A stretch of 64,000 bases of DNA, taken from assembly GCF_030272615.1 (NCBI RefSeq), contig NC_081410.1, positions 573,759,241 to 573,823,240 on the forward strand. Direction: 5' to 3'. The translations under genes were made by a program, and so were the position numbers. Source of the DNA: Cryptomeria japonica (taxonomy: Eukaryota > Streptophyta > Pinopsida > Cupressales > Cupressaceae). Positions 33,200-44,211 of the stretch are shown here, in pieces. The notes under the pieces are model-generated. The model was not told the origin of the DNA. It saw only the letters and a list, made by a program, of their open reading frames with translations, and ran no database searches. How positions within the stretch are numbered: the first letter of the stretch is position 1; each line of letters starts with the position of its first letter.

Positions 33200-34751
33200 T
33201 GGTCAACAAAACGCATTGTTGAAGGCCCTTATTTCACAAAGTCTTTTGGATCTAAAATTTACCTAACTTGTGTGCTTGCAGGAAGGGGTGATCATTTGAA
33301 ACAATCCAAAATACTTATAAATATTTGTTGCAGGTCCTTGGCAATAGTTTTTGGATTTTTATTGTGTGCCTTATTTTCATAGACTAGCAAACACTTCAAT
33401 TGGTGCACTAAAATTGAATCATTGTCTTTTGTGTCTTAAGCAATAGGCTCTTTTTGTTTAATCTTTAGAGGGCCTGTCTTCCCATGTGGTCATTAGGACT
33501 ACTAGTGAGAAGAGAACAACCCAAGTGGTATCGAGGAAAACCCACCTCATCTGAACCACTATAATCAAATGTATTCATGGTGAAAACTATGAATAACGTG
33601 TGCTGATTAGTTCATACCGACACTATGTCTCCCCATAAACCCGTTTGATCAAATTTATTTGATCAGTTGTAGGGCGTAACCCCTACCGGCTGGGAGTCTT
33701 CTGTATTTACAGAGCTGAAAGTGTCGCATGTATGGCCACATGAGCGAATGCCTTTACTAGCACCTTTTTGTTTTAGAAGCCCAAATCCTTCTAGTTGTTG
33801 GGGCAGGAGGTCGGACCTTTGGTAGCGGCCCACACACATAAGGTTCTTAGTAGAGATACAAAGTTCACCATGGGGAGTTTTCATGGGGACTAATGCTTGG
33901 TTGACCAGAGAAGTGAGTGTCGAGGGTGGAGCCAGTGAGGTCAAGCATCTAAGTATCCACTCTGAATAGCGTAGCCTCGGGGGTAAAACCCCATGTGGGA
34001 TCAACAACTATTGTCTTGGCCAGCCATAAGAATTGTGCTTGACTTATTTTAAAGCATTCAAAACATTCAAGACCAAACAACAAAATATTGTGTCTTTTGT
34101 GTCTTCAAGTGTATGCAAAACAACTTTACATCAAACAACACACTTTTCTTGGAGTCATTTTGGAGTCTAAACACTTGCAAACACTGAGTCCTCATCAACA
34201 TTGTGTCCTCTTGTCACGAAAAATAGTCAAACATTCAGATTTGGTCACAACCAACAACTTCACAAATTGGAAAAATTTCACAGTCCAGCAAACAAAAGAA
34301 ATCAGTTTCGGAATACTTGAGCTTCCTAGGTTGTTTCTTCAGGTTTCATCTAGCATTCAACCTGTCTTTGGGTCTCACATAGTCCATCATTGCTTTACAT
34401 CTCTCATTACATTCACAATTGTCTAAACTTGAGTCAAAAGGTCACTTGCTTGTCCTCATCATACTTTGTCAACACACTACATACAACTACACTTTGCTAA
34501 GTGGTCCCTCATCAAGGTTTCTTACCTTTGGGTCTCATTTGGTCTTACTTAGAGTCAAGGTCAGCTTACCTCATCAAGAGAAACTATCCTCTCTTTGGAA
34601 GTCACACCTACTCTACTACATACATACCTGGTCTTACACTTGGGACATTGCAAGTACACCTCAGACTCATTTACATTCCATTCAACTCTTGGTCTTCCAT
34701 ACTTTTTCCATTTTTCATCTAGTCTCTCACATCTTGGTCAATACCTAGTTC
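33200..34751 (+). other. Rest of the Gypsy-B leader
   Basis: About 1.5 kb up to the gag start codon. Short open frames exist but none has a recognisable domain. It contains 'GGGCCTGTCTTCCCATGTGG' near 33470 and similar blocks typical of long gypsy leaders. Confidence 0.5.
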
Positions 34752-37658
34752 ATGGTTGAAACCCGTCTTCAAAAATCTAGGAGAGAAACTAAAGAAGTTC
34801 AAGAGTCCGCAAACATGAGTTCTTATGAGTATGACAATGATTTATTTTTCAATCCTAAGCACACTACATTGCCTGACATGGATGTTCATAGAAACATTCC
34901 CAATGTGGAAAACGCAGACACTACAAACAACAATGCTACACACAATGACAATGTGGACAACTTTTCAATACATTCAGCAGATGTAGAAGAATCCATTATG
35001 AATCCCCATTTCAATAGATTGGTTGAAGAAATAATGAGGAGGGATAGACAATACTTCTTACACATGATTGCACAAAGTGGAGCCAAGATACCACATGATT
35101 TTGACATGTCTCAAATAATGGAACATAGACCTTTGCAACAACCTCACTCCAACATGGATCAAAGGAGACCTAATAGTGGAGGAAATAGAGGACCACATAT
35201 GGTACCTGACTCACCATCAGCTTTGCTTCAAAAACCAGAGGTCCCACATACACATGCTCAAACGTATGATACTTACCTTCGAAGACCATTATGGAAGTCT
35301 TATGCAGATAGATATGCTCAAGCTATGGATCAACCAAAACAAGTGGATACTCAAAGGCATGCTCAAAATTTGGACACAAGGAAACCCCGTGTCAAATTTG
35401 GGGGCAACACAATAGAACATGACATGCCTGTAGAATATGGTATACATGCACAAAATAGATATGGGGTTCCTCAACATGAAGCTATACCAAGTGCTCCATA
35501 TATACCACATCAATATAGACCTCCTCCATATGAACATGTGTATGATCAGTATCATCCATATATGCAATATGCTCCTCCTCCAATTGGTGCCTCAAACATG
35601 GGATATGGTTCAAGAAGTCGATCTCCACCTAAGAGCAATTTGGAGCAACAAATCAGGGATTTACAAAAGAAAATGGAGGACACAAATACACCAAAGCCAA
35701 CATACACAATGAGAGACATATGTCCTTATCCATTTGACAAGAGCATTCCAATGCCTCCATTTCCTGCACACTTTGTGATGCCTAAATTTGACAAGTATAG
35801 AGGAAAAGGGGACCCCAAGGCACACATAAGACAATTTTTCACGGCTTGCATTGAGGTAGCGGCAGAAGAGACATATTTGATGAGATTGTTCCCACAAAGC
35901 TTAGACGATCAAGCTATGGAATGGTTCTCCCAACTACCACCTGGTATTAAGTCATGGGGTGACTTAGCAGAGGCATTTATTCAACATTTATCCTACAACA
36001 TAGAGACAAACATATCAGTCACTACTTTGTGCAATACTAAGCAAAAAGAGGGAGAATCTTTTGCATCATTTTTACAAAGATGGAGAAATCTAGCTAGTAG
36101 ATGCTCTTGTGAAATTCCACAGAAACAAATGGTAGAAATGTTCACCCAGAACATTAACAAAGACATTGGCTATGATCTAACAAAAGCTTGTTTGTCCACC
36201 TTCAAGGATGTCATTGAAAAGGGCTTAGCAACAGAAAAGGTCCTAATTGAACAAGGAGTCATTAAGATATTCAAGGAGAACAAAGATGACTTTAAAGGAA
36301 AAGACAAGCCAAGATTTTGGAATAAAAACAAAAACACAGTCAATGATGGTGTTGTTGATGCTAATACAGTGCAACCCAAATTCATCTTTTTGGGATCAAG
36401 TTCTACAAACAATCAAGTGAATACTCAAGCAACTTCTAGACCACGAAGGAAGTACACCCCATTGGGAGAACCACTTGAATCAGTCTTCAAAAAGCTTGTG
36501 GCAAATAAAGTGATCACAGTTCCAGATTTTCCTCCATATGAACCAAAGGTCAAACCAAATTGGTGGAACGATGATGAATATTGTGAATTTCATAAGAGAA
36601 AGGGTCACAAGACAGGTAATTGCCATCGACTGAAGAACATTGTGCAAGATCTCATTGATAGAGGTGACATTGAGATTGAGGGACACTCATCCAATCAAGA
36701 ACATGAGATGTTTAAGGAACCATTCCCAAAACATGACAAGGGAAAAGCTAAAGCCACAGAGGATCAAACCAACTATACTAGAGCACCTTACAACTATGAT
36801 TCAACTATTAATCATATCTTAATGGACAATCATATCTCTACTATTACCATCAAGAACAAAAACCCTGAGAATCCTCCTCAGCAACCCAAGATTGTCCTAA
36901 GAGGTGTTGGATCTTCTTCCGAACCTACTTCTGAATGTCATGTTACAACTTGTCGAGGTAAAATTACTTTGCCAGGTGCTTCAACTAAAAACACTGCTTC
37001 TTCATCTACCAAACCTGAGTATGACCTTGTAGAACAGTTAGGGAAGACACCCGCGCTCATCTCCATCCTTGAGCTCTTACGCATATCCCCTGCTCATAAA
37101 GCTATTCTTGACAAAATCTTGAGAGACACCACCGTTCCTACTGATCTGAACGTGGACCAGTTTCAAGCCATGGTGGGATACCTTTCCATTCCACATTCCC
37201 TTACATTCACAGAAGCCGATGATGCCTCCGTAAGTCAGCCACATAATGCACCATTACATATTGAAGCCTTCATACATAAACATCGAATAAAGCGAGTCCT
37301 GATAGATGGAGGAGCTGATCTAAACATTTGTACATTGAGCACAATTAAACAATTGGGATATTCTGATAAAGCTGTGAATTCTACAAACAAAATCACCATC
37401 AAGGCATATGACGATGAAGAACGCTCATCCAAGGGTATGGTCACCTTACCTCTAAGAGTTGGGCCAGTTACAAAAGATGTGATTTGTCAAGTCCTAGACC
37501 TTGATCTCACATACAACATATTGCTGGGACGCCCTTGGATTCATGAAATGAGCGCAGTCCCATCTACATATCATCGATGCATTAAGTTTCCTCACAATGG
37601 AGTTGAAGTGACCATCAAAGCTGACCCAAATCCATTCATATATTGCAACAATCTATGA
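34752..37658 (+). CDS. Gypsy-B gag-protease polyprotein (to first stop)
   Basis: 968 codons, intact. N-terminal ~320 residues are charged and Asn/Pro/His/Tyr-rich. A gag capsid-like domain lies around residues 335-490 (FDKYRGKGDPKAHI, WFSQLPPGIKSW, FIQHLSYN). CX2HX4HX4C knuckle CEFHKRKGHKTGNC near residue 613-626. The protease motif VLIDGGADLNI has its Asp at residue 852, followed by the ILLGRPW block, so it may once have been active. TGA at 37656-37658 ends the frame, which remains open behind it. Same layout as Gypsy-I, but the active site is better preserved. Confidence 0.88.
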   Translation: MVETRLQKSRRETKEVQESANMSSYEYDNDLFFNPKHTTLPDMDVHRNIPNVENADTTNNNATHNDNVDNFSIHSADVEESIMNPHFNRLVEEIMRRDRQYFLHMIAQSGAKIPHDFDMSQIMEHRPLQQPHSNMDQRRPNSGGNRGPHMVPDSPSALLQKPEVPHTHAQTYDTYLRRPLWKSYADRYAQAMDQPKQVDTQRHAQNLDTRKPRVKFGGNTIEHDMPVEYGIHAQNRYGVPQHEAIPSAPYIPHQYRPPPYEHVYDQYHPYMQYAPPPIGASNMGYGSRSRSPPKSNLEQQIRDLQKKMEDTNTPKPTYTMRDICPYPFDKSIPMPPFPAHFVMPKFDKYRGKGDPKAHIRQFFTACIEVAAEETYLMRLFPQSLDDQAMEWFSQLPPGIKSWGDLAEAFIQHLSYNIETNISVTTLCNTKQKEGESFASFLQRWRNLASRCSCEIPQKQMVEMFTQNINKDIGYDLTKACLSTFKDVIEKGLATEKVLIEQGVIKIFKENKDDFKGKDKPRFWNKNKNTVNDGVVDANTVQPKFIFLGSSSTNNQVNTQATSRPRRKYTPLGEPLESVFKKLVANKVITVPDFPPYEPKVKPNWWNDDEYCEFHKRKGHKTGNCHRLKNIVQDLIDRGDIEIEGHSSNQEHEMFKEPFPKHDKGKAKATEDQTNYTRAPYNYDSTINHILMDNHISTITIKNKNPENPPQQPKIVLRGVGSSSEPTSECHVTTCRGKITLPGASTKNTASSSTKPEYDLVEQLGKTPALISILELLRISPAHKAILDKILRDTTVPTDLNVDQFQAMVGYLSIPHSLTFTEADDASVSQPHNAPLHIEAFIHKHRIKRVLIDGGADLNICTLSTIKQLGYSDKAVNSTNKITIKAYDDEERSSKGMVTLPLRVGPVTKDVICQVLDLDLTYNILLGRPWIHEMSAVPSTYHRCIKFPHNGVEVTIKADPNPFIYCNNL

Positions 37659-38855
37659 CCTAGATCAGAAATAACAATCCCAGTCAATCGAGAAGCTATT
37701 CCTTCATTGGCATATGTGGATCCAGAATCCTTGAAAGCTTCTACATCCAAACAAGCAAAGATCAAGGAAAAATTCAAGTTTAAAGACATGGGATGTGGTG
37801 AGTATATCTTTCAGGTTGATCAACTCCCACTATCTGCTAAGGTATTCAGTCAACAAGAACAAACTACAAACAATTTGCAATATCAAGGAATTGGGTGTGA
37901 ACCACCTAGTGTTGTGGCTACTAAGTCTGAATGCAAATCTCCTCTAGTGGTGCAAGCATCTCTTGATATCAATAGTTCTAAGAGTGGTTCCAGCGAAGAA
38001 TCTATTGAGCGTATCGCCAGCCCTCTTGAGAGCTCACATAGCCTTACCATTTCATCTACTCATTCCATTTCCACTCCACTTCCAAACTTGGATCAACAAG
38101 AATCACAAAAGCCCTTACTTATTGGGGATCAAAAATCAAGCCTTGAAAAGAAAAATTTAAAAGTCAAAACTAAAGAAAAGTCCTTTAGTCCAAATAAAAA
38201 TCAAAAGCTATTGGACTCTACAAAAATCAAAGTCAAGGATAAAAATCCTATGAAGCAAAAAGAGCAAGAGTTGATCTCCCCTAATATCAAAATAACTGGG
38301 GGCAAAAGTTCTAAAATTTCAAGTCAAAATGCATACTTGTTGATCCTAAGTCTCCATCATGCTATCCTACTTTCACTTCTTTTCACAATCATAAGCCTTC
38401 ATCACTCATCCACTTGTTCCACACATCCATCTCCTTTTGGCGATACATCATGGACCTTTAATGGAGCTTCCTCAAAGGACTTTGTTATCAGGGATGCCCA
38501 AACTTCTTTAGGTGACACGCATATGGGCAAACGTAGTCCACACACTAGTAATTCTATCTTAGTTCCTTCATCAAGGAAGACATTCAATCAAGCTACACAT
38601 CATTCAGTCAAGGAACGTTGCAACTACAATCATAAAGTCAAGCCTTGCACATTTGAGGTAGGTGACTTGGTTCTCAGAGAAAATCCTAAAAACCAACAAG
38701 ACAAACCGAAGAAGGGCAAGTTCGAACCAAACTGGCTTGGTCCTTACATCATTACAGCGGCATATGGATCTGGGGCATATCAGCTCTCAACTACAGAAGG
38801 TGAACCTTTGGAGGATCCTATCAATAGCATGCACCTTCGCAGGTTCTACACATAG
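37659..38855 (+). pseudogene. In-frame continuation with integrase C-terminal tail
   Basis: Same frame as the gag-protease, open for 398 codons to TAG 38853-38855. It starts with a linker (VNREAIPSLAYVDPESL), passes Lys/Ser-rich sequence, a short hydrophobic stretch (LLILSLHHAILLSLLF), and a WTFNGASSKDF block that could be an RNase H remnant. It ends with the gypsy integrase C-terminal domain: VGDLVLRENPKN, KFEPNWLGPYIITAAYGSGA, MHLRRFYT. The complete RT and integrase core between them is lost, so the frame is a deletion derivative. Confidence 0.8.
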
Positions 38856-40500
38856 CTCTTCGGAATATCCTAATTCGAAAAATACAAAAAAAAAATCAAA
38901 AAATTTTCAAAAATACAAAAAAATTATAAAAGAAAAAAATCATTACTTGGTGAAAACCTGGCAAACAGGCACCTTGTGACACAAAAAAATTGAAAAATCC
39001 AAAAAAGTAAAGAGAAATAATTTCGTCCAATGGTGAAAATCACTTCGGTGGCGCCTTGGGCAAGTACCATGGTGAAAAATGGGTCACCAGCGCCATGTGT
39101 AGAGACATTGCTCCTCCCTCCTTCAGGATTCACTTTCATCTTTTCACTTTGCACACACGCACGACCAATTCATCCATAATAAACTTACCCATTCCCATCA
39201 TGGCTTGTTATTGATCTACCCAAGATTGGTTAGCCATTCATAATAAACCTCCCTTTCCATCCATAATAAATTAGATCATATATGTGGCTAAGGCAATTCG
39301 TACGTCTAGTGATGGGTGTGGAACTGAGAACATCACATGTTTCAAGGAGTACGGTTTCTTCCAACTTCCTTCAGTCTATTCGTGCACAATCCACAATAAA
39401 GCAACATCTGCATCACCAGTCTGCAATAAAGTTTCATCTTCTCCGCAATAAAGTATTAGTTTCATGGATTCAGTCAGTTTCAGATGAGACATAGCAGCAA
39501 CAATGGGCTTCAACAAATCAAATCTTTCAACAGACTCAGACAACATATGGTTCAGTGCTATCTATCATTTTTGTGAAAGTAAACATTGTGACCACAATCA
39601 AATAAGACTTATACAAGTGACAGGAGACACTAAACTTCAGGACTACAGTGGATGTTGGTGTTGAGTCTTGGTTTTCTTTTGATTTCATGTTCTTTTGGTG
39701 ACATGTCTTTTAGCTTTTCCAGGATGCCTCTGACTAGAGATTCTATCTCCAGGATGTCTTTGACTAGAAAGGCGAGGATGGGGTATCATCACCTATTTTT
39801 GTTTGCTATCTGTGGATTGTCTCTTAGTAATGCTATGACTTGTCCAAGGATATGAGGACACTGTGAGTCTAGTATGAACTAGGGCATTCCTTGTTTGTAA
39901 CTGTCTTATCTCCATACAAATAGGTACAATGACTTTCTGGGTCAAACATATGCCTCGATTGTCATAACCTACTTGCCATAATAAAGCTCAATGATGATAA
40001 CGCACAAGAAGCTCTTTCACTTTCATATCTTCTGTCTTTCATCCCCCCTTTCTTGATTGACTTCCATCATCCTTCTTGAGTCTGTGTAGCCTGCTATCAC
40101 ATGACTGAGTATAATGACACACACCAAAAACATTTGCATTTCATGTAGTTTGCACCTACATTACCACATATAAGCATTTCATACATACATATAGATATCA
40201 CAACTGCATCACATCCTGCACACAACACCTGTTACCACAATTTACATTTGCATTATCATATTCATCTGCATTACATACATTCACATTTGCATCATGCATA
40301 CACATATAAAACATAAAAGAACAAAAATATTGCATTGCATCATATACATATTTGCATTCATATCATAAGCATCACATAGAAACATACATCATATAGGTAT
40401 ACATGCATATAGCTGCCACAAAGATGAATCATCTCATATATATATATAAAATGTCATAATACAATGATGTCAAAATCATATGGCTACAATCACCCGCAGG
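38856..40500 (+). other. Non-coding 3' region of Gypsy-B
   Basis: No pol domain. A-rich at 38870-39000; an imperfect echo in 39150-39270 (CATTCATAATAAACyT...). A CAT/CATA-rich simple region runs over 40140-40450. Confidence 0.55.
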
Positions 40501-41580
40501 TGTCTACATCATCATACAAAATGGTACAAAACTGATACAAAGGAACCCACTGATAACTACTACCAACACTATTGGTAGTGCTAATCCTGTCCCTGTCATG
40601 GTATCCCATGCCACATGTCCCAACCTCATGTCCAATGCCGGATCCTAGAACACTCATCTAAGAGCATCCCTGTCTCCATTTCGATCATATGGAATTAGCT
40701 CCCCATCAATCAGTATCTGCATAATCCTGTATACATCCTCCAAGGTGACTGTCATCTCACCCATCGGCAGATGAAATGTACATGTCTTGGAGTGCCATCT
40801 CTCTGCCAGTGCAGTCAGCAATCCCATGTTCACCCGAAACTCAGGCACATACAGAATATGTCACAGGCCCATAACCTCAATTGCAGCTCGGTCCTCAACT
40901 GTCAACTCAGGTCGCAACCTTTGAGTCAATGGGAATCTCTCCCGTGACTCCAGCATCAGCAAATACTCCTGCAGTCAAGCAAATCAATCATGTCAGTCAT
41001 AGTGGCATTCACTGTTTATCACAAAATGCTACTCGTTATCTAAATGCATATAGCTTTTTATCCTAGTGACACTCACTATTCATCACAAAGTGTTGCTTCT
41101 ATCCTAGTGGTACTCCCTGTTCATCACAAAGTACTACATGTGTGACACTCCCTGTTCATCACAAAGTGCTGCTCACATTTGCACTCCCTGTTCATCACAA
41201 AGTGCTGCTCATATTTTAGTACTCCCCGTTCATCACAAAGTACTCTATCTTGGTACTCACTGTTCATCACAAAGTGCCTTGATCTATCCTAGTCTTCCCT
41301 AGAGGACCTGCTTGAGTGTATCCTCTCAGCAGCTTATCTAATCGACAGCGTATGTTCATCACAGAACTGCCGATTTGACCTAGAAGATGCAAATTCGTAC
41401 TTTTCAAATGCAAAAGCGCTTTCCTGACATAAATGCACATTTGTTACATTACCTAGTATGCATTAATGACAACAATAAATGCATCAAAGTATGAGGAGGT
41501 TTGGTGGTACTTACCGGCTCTCCTGCCTCTACTGGTCTCTGAAATCGACGAACACAATCGAATCTGTGAACGAAAGCCAT
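40500..41580 (-). pseudogene. Antisense plant mobile domain (PMD) gene fragment with an intron
   Basis: Minus strand. Exon 1 is 41580-41515 (22 codons, MAFVHRFDCVRRFQRPVEAG, then EP), ending in a GTAAGT donor. Exon 2 begins at 40968 after CTGCAG, in phase: EYLLMLESRERFPLTQRLRP, then RVNMGLLTALAERWHS, TFHLPMGEMTVTLEDV and ILIDGELIPYDRNG. The W..T.TFHLP.GEMT.TLEDV block is the signature of the plant aminotransferase-like/mobile domain (PF10536; MAIN/MAIL family). Stops at 'MGL*HIL' and after DRDALR make this copy defective. PMDs are known to be linked to transposons; here the gene lies between the gag-pol frame and the 3' LTR, in antisense. Confidence 0.75.
40997..41275. repeat. Intronic minisatellite in the PMD gene
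   Basis: Seven copies of a core 'ACTCCCTGTTCATCACAAAG', spaced about 30-60 bp, each followed by TGCTGCTC or a variant (near 41005, 41069, 41116, 41146, 41178, 41220 and 41254). All lie inside the predicted intron 40969-41514. Confidence 0.85.
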
Positions 41581-41909
41581 CGCTGCTGACTGTTGCTGCT
41601 TTATTTTCGCTCTGCACTATGCTCTTGTGGATGTGTAGATGACAATGAGGATGTATTTCCCCCGTGGTCTATCTTATAGCCTACCCTAGCCCTCGCATTC
41701 ATTTCCCGAGTTAGTCTTCGTTATCCCTGACTCTGTCACTTTATCCGATCTATCCATTCTATCTTGTCTTTCTTATCGAGAGATTGTCTGCAATCTTTTC
41801 AGACATTTTCATCCAATCTCTCGAGGGGGCATATCATTCCCATCCTGGGGCAACTCTGTATCAGGTCATCTTATCTTCTTTGAAACAACGTGACAAGCCG
41901 CATTGTCTC

Positions 41910-41923
41910 AAAGAGGGGCAAAA
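41910..41923 (+). promoter_or_regulatory. Polypurine tract of Gypsy-B
   Basis: AAAGAGGGGCAAAA immediately before the TGTAGACACC start of the 3' LTR. Confidence 0.85.
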
Positions 41924-42705
41924 TGTAGACACCCAAAATTGTCATGTCTAATTAAATAAATATTTTATTTATTTAATTTTCTAAGCCTAATTCTTCTATT
42001 AATTAAATAAATCCTTATTTATTTAATTAATTCATTTATCCTCTTCTAGCCTTATTTCTCATTTAAATAAATACATTTATTTATTTAAATTATCCTTTTC
42101 CTAAATTAAATAAATATCTTATTTATTTAATTGATCCCATTTCCTCTATTAAATTAAATAAATCTTTATTTATTTAATTAATTCATTAGCTTTTTCTACA
42201 CATGACACATGTCATTCATCTCTTAATTCATACACTACCTACCCCTTTCATTATTTTGGTATTTCTTTTACCTACCCTCTAATCCTAGCTGACATCCTTT
42301 TTACACCTCTCAATCTTATCCCTCCATTTCATATTGTGTCTTCTATTTAAGGAAATGCTTTCTTCATTATCAAACCCTAATCACTCAGGCTAATCAACAA
42401 TTTGGAGGACTTGACTACACTACGATTCTACTTGGAACCACATTCTGTTCTTTGTTGAGCTCTTGTGCACATAAAATCTGAGAGCAAATATATCAAGCAA
42501 GATCAATGGAGATAGGAAGAATGGAGATCAAAACCCTATTGGACATGTGATGGTATAATCTTTGTGATTTCATGTGATTTGCATTGTCTTAGGTAGTCTT
42601 CATATGTTATGGTGGATCTTTGTTGTTGTTAGGCTAGGGTTTTGTGGTTGGATTCATTTAGCCTTTCAATATTGTTATTATTGTTATCCATTTTCACCAT
42701 AAACA
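41924..42705 (+). repeat. 3' LTR of Gypsy-B
   Basis: 782 bp, identical in length to the 5' LTR. About 12 substitutions and no indel seen by eye. Confidence 0.92.
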
Positions 42706-42710
42706 GTAGT

Positions 42711-42838
42711 ATGTGAAAATATTACAATGGAGAATGCACATGCATTTAGGCATACTGCCTAGAGATCACTGCTCAAAAGATATATGCCTGAAAGGCTACG
42801 ACCCTCGGTGAAGTCTCACTAACTTACAATATGATTCA
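42711..42838 (-). repeat. 5' LTR of Copia-A, piece 2
   Basis: 128 bp between Gypsy-B and Copia-C. Begins ATGTGAAAATATTAC, matching 24777 onward of the left LTR, and ends in ATTCA, the target duplicated by Copia-C. Confidence 0.88.
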
Positions 42839-43858
42839 TGTTAGGACCCGAAGGCAACTAAGAGGGTTGGGGGTGAATCAGTTGTCTATTAATTTCAACC
42901 CAAATATAACTTAATCAAACTTGATGCATAATACTATTAAACCAAACTTAATGCTAGTTGACAGTTTAATAGTTAATAACAGTATCTATAAAGTTTAATG
43001 CATGAAACAGAAAGACAAATAACATCCACAACACATAACACAGATATTTGTATGTGGAAACCCTATAAGGGGAAAAACCACTATGGGAAAACTTACCCAC
43101 AATCAGATGATACTACTGCAGCTAGTATGTGTGTATAAATGGGGTCTATACATGCAGAAAGACCAACTGCCTAGAGCTCACTACTCAATCACAAGCTGGG
43201 AGTCACACTGACTACAATTTGATGGTTAAATCCAAAGATAATGTACTACTCAAAATAGCATCTTCATATGCTAGATTCAGTACCAATTAGGCTCTGATTG
43301 TCTTCTTCATACCTTCCTTGAATCTTAAAATGATTTTTGCATGAGTAGCTCTGCTTATATTTGCATATACCTTATTACATTCCTCTTCCACTTCTACCTA
43401 ATCTCACAAATGAGATCTTACATATATACTAAAACCTAAGACCAAATGTGTAGGTCGGCTCACTAAGAATATTACAATTAAATCAATTAAAAATGAATTA
43501 TGTGATGCATCATGTCAGCTCAATGCATTTACAATAATAACCAATGAATAAATCATCTCCATAACGTGTCATGCTGATCTGGAATAGATAACACTTGTTG
43601 GTCCATAACCTAGACCAATTTGTTGGTAACAACAAATATGCAAACTCAAGTAGACCAATAACCAAATCACCAAAACCAAGTGTCCAAACCATGTCTTCGA
43701 CATAACCAAGTAATCTCCAGATGATAACAGATCATCCTCAGTGCCGGTGAACAATATAACCTGTCGATGAACATAACCAAAGATCTCCAGTGCTAATAAG
43801 TGTTGACAAGTGTTGACATCAATCACAAAACCAATACAACACATCCATAATACCAACA
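42839..43858 (-). repeat. 3' LTR of Copia-C
   Basis: 1020 bp, TGTTAGGACC...ATACCAACA on the plus strand. Confidence 0.9.
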
Positions 43859-43872
43859 ATCTCCCCCTTTGG
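43859..43872 (-). promoter_or_regulatory. Polypurine tract of Copia-C
   Basis: Minus strand CCAAAGGGGGAGAT next to the LTR start TGTTGG; similar 'CTCCCCC' echoes follow at 43981 and 44033. Confidence 0.85.
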
Positions 43873-44211
43873 CATTAATGGCAACACAAGATGGAAAAAC
43901 CATCTAAGTGCCGAAGCAAAAATGTCAAAAACCAAAAACCAGCAATCTCCCAAAGAGATTAATCAAAATACATAATATTTCTCCCCCAATGAGTAATCTC
44001 TCCCAAAAGATAATGTGTTTTTCCATAGATATCTCTCCCCCTTTGACATCAAATGCCAAAGCAATACAAAAACCAAATACAACTAGTTCATAGAACTAAT
44101 TATAAATACCAACTTATCCAACTACCCCCCCTAAGAAGTAGCTCTCCTTCATCAAAGCCAAAAAAAGTTTCTCTGTTAATTCTTGTCAGTTTAATGTCAA
44201 TCTCCAACTGT

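Larger units (their letters stand above)
31406..42705 (+). mobile_element. Gypsy-B: Ty3/gypsy element lacking RT, carrying an antisense PMD gene
   Basis: 11.3 kb with two 782-bp LTRs that differ at about 12 positions (about 1.5%), so the youngest full element here. A perfect 5-bp TSD GTAGT (31401-31405 and 42706-42710) proves insertion into the LTR of Copia-A. Contents: PBS, leader repeats, a gag-protease frame continuing into an integrase C-terminal tail, then a 3-kb region with a plant mobile domain gene on the opposite strand. RT, RNase H and the integrase core are missing, so it depends on another element. Confidence 0.92.

Noticed and set aside
34752-38855. Complete autonomous gypsy element
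   Set aside because: RT, RNase H and integrase core motifs are absent in all frames between 37659 and 41923.
41002-41275. Second CRISPR-like repeat run
   Set aside because: Spacers are short and irregular, and the run lies within a predicted intron; a minisatellite explains it.
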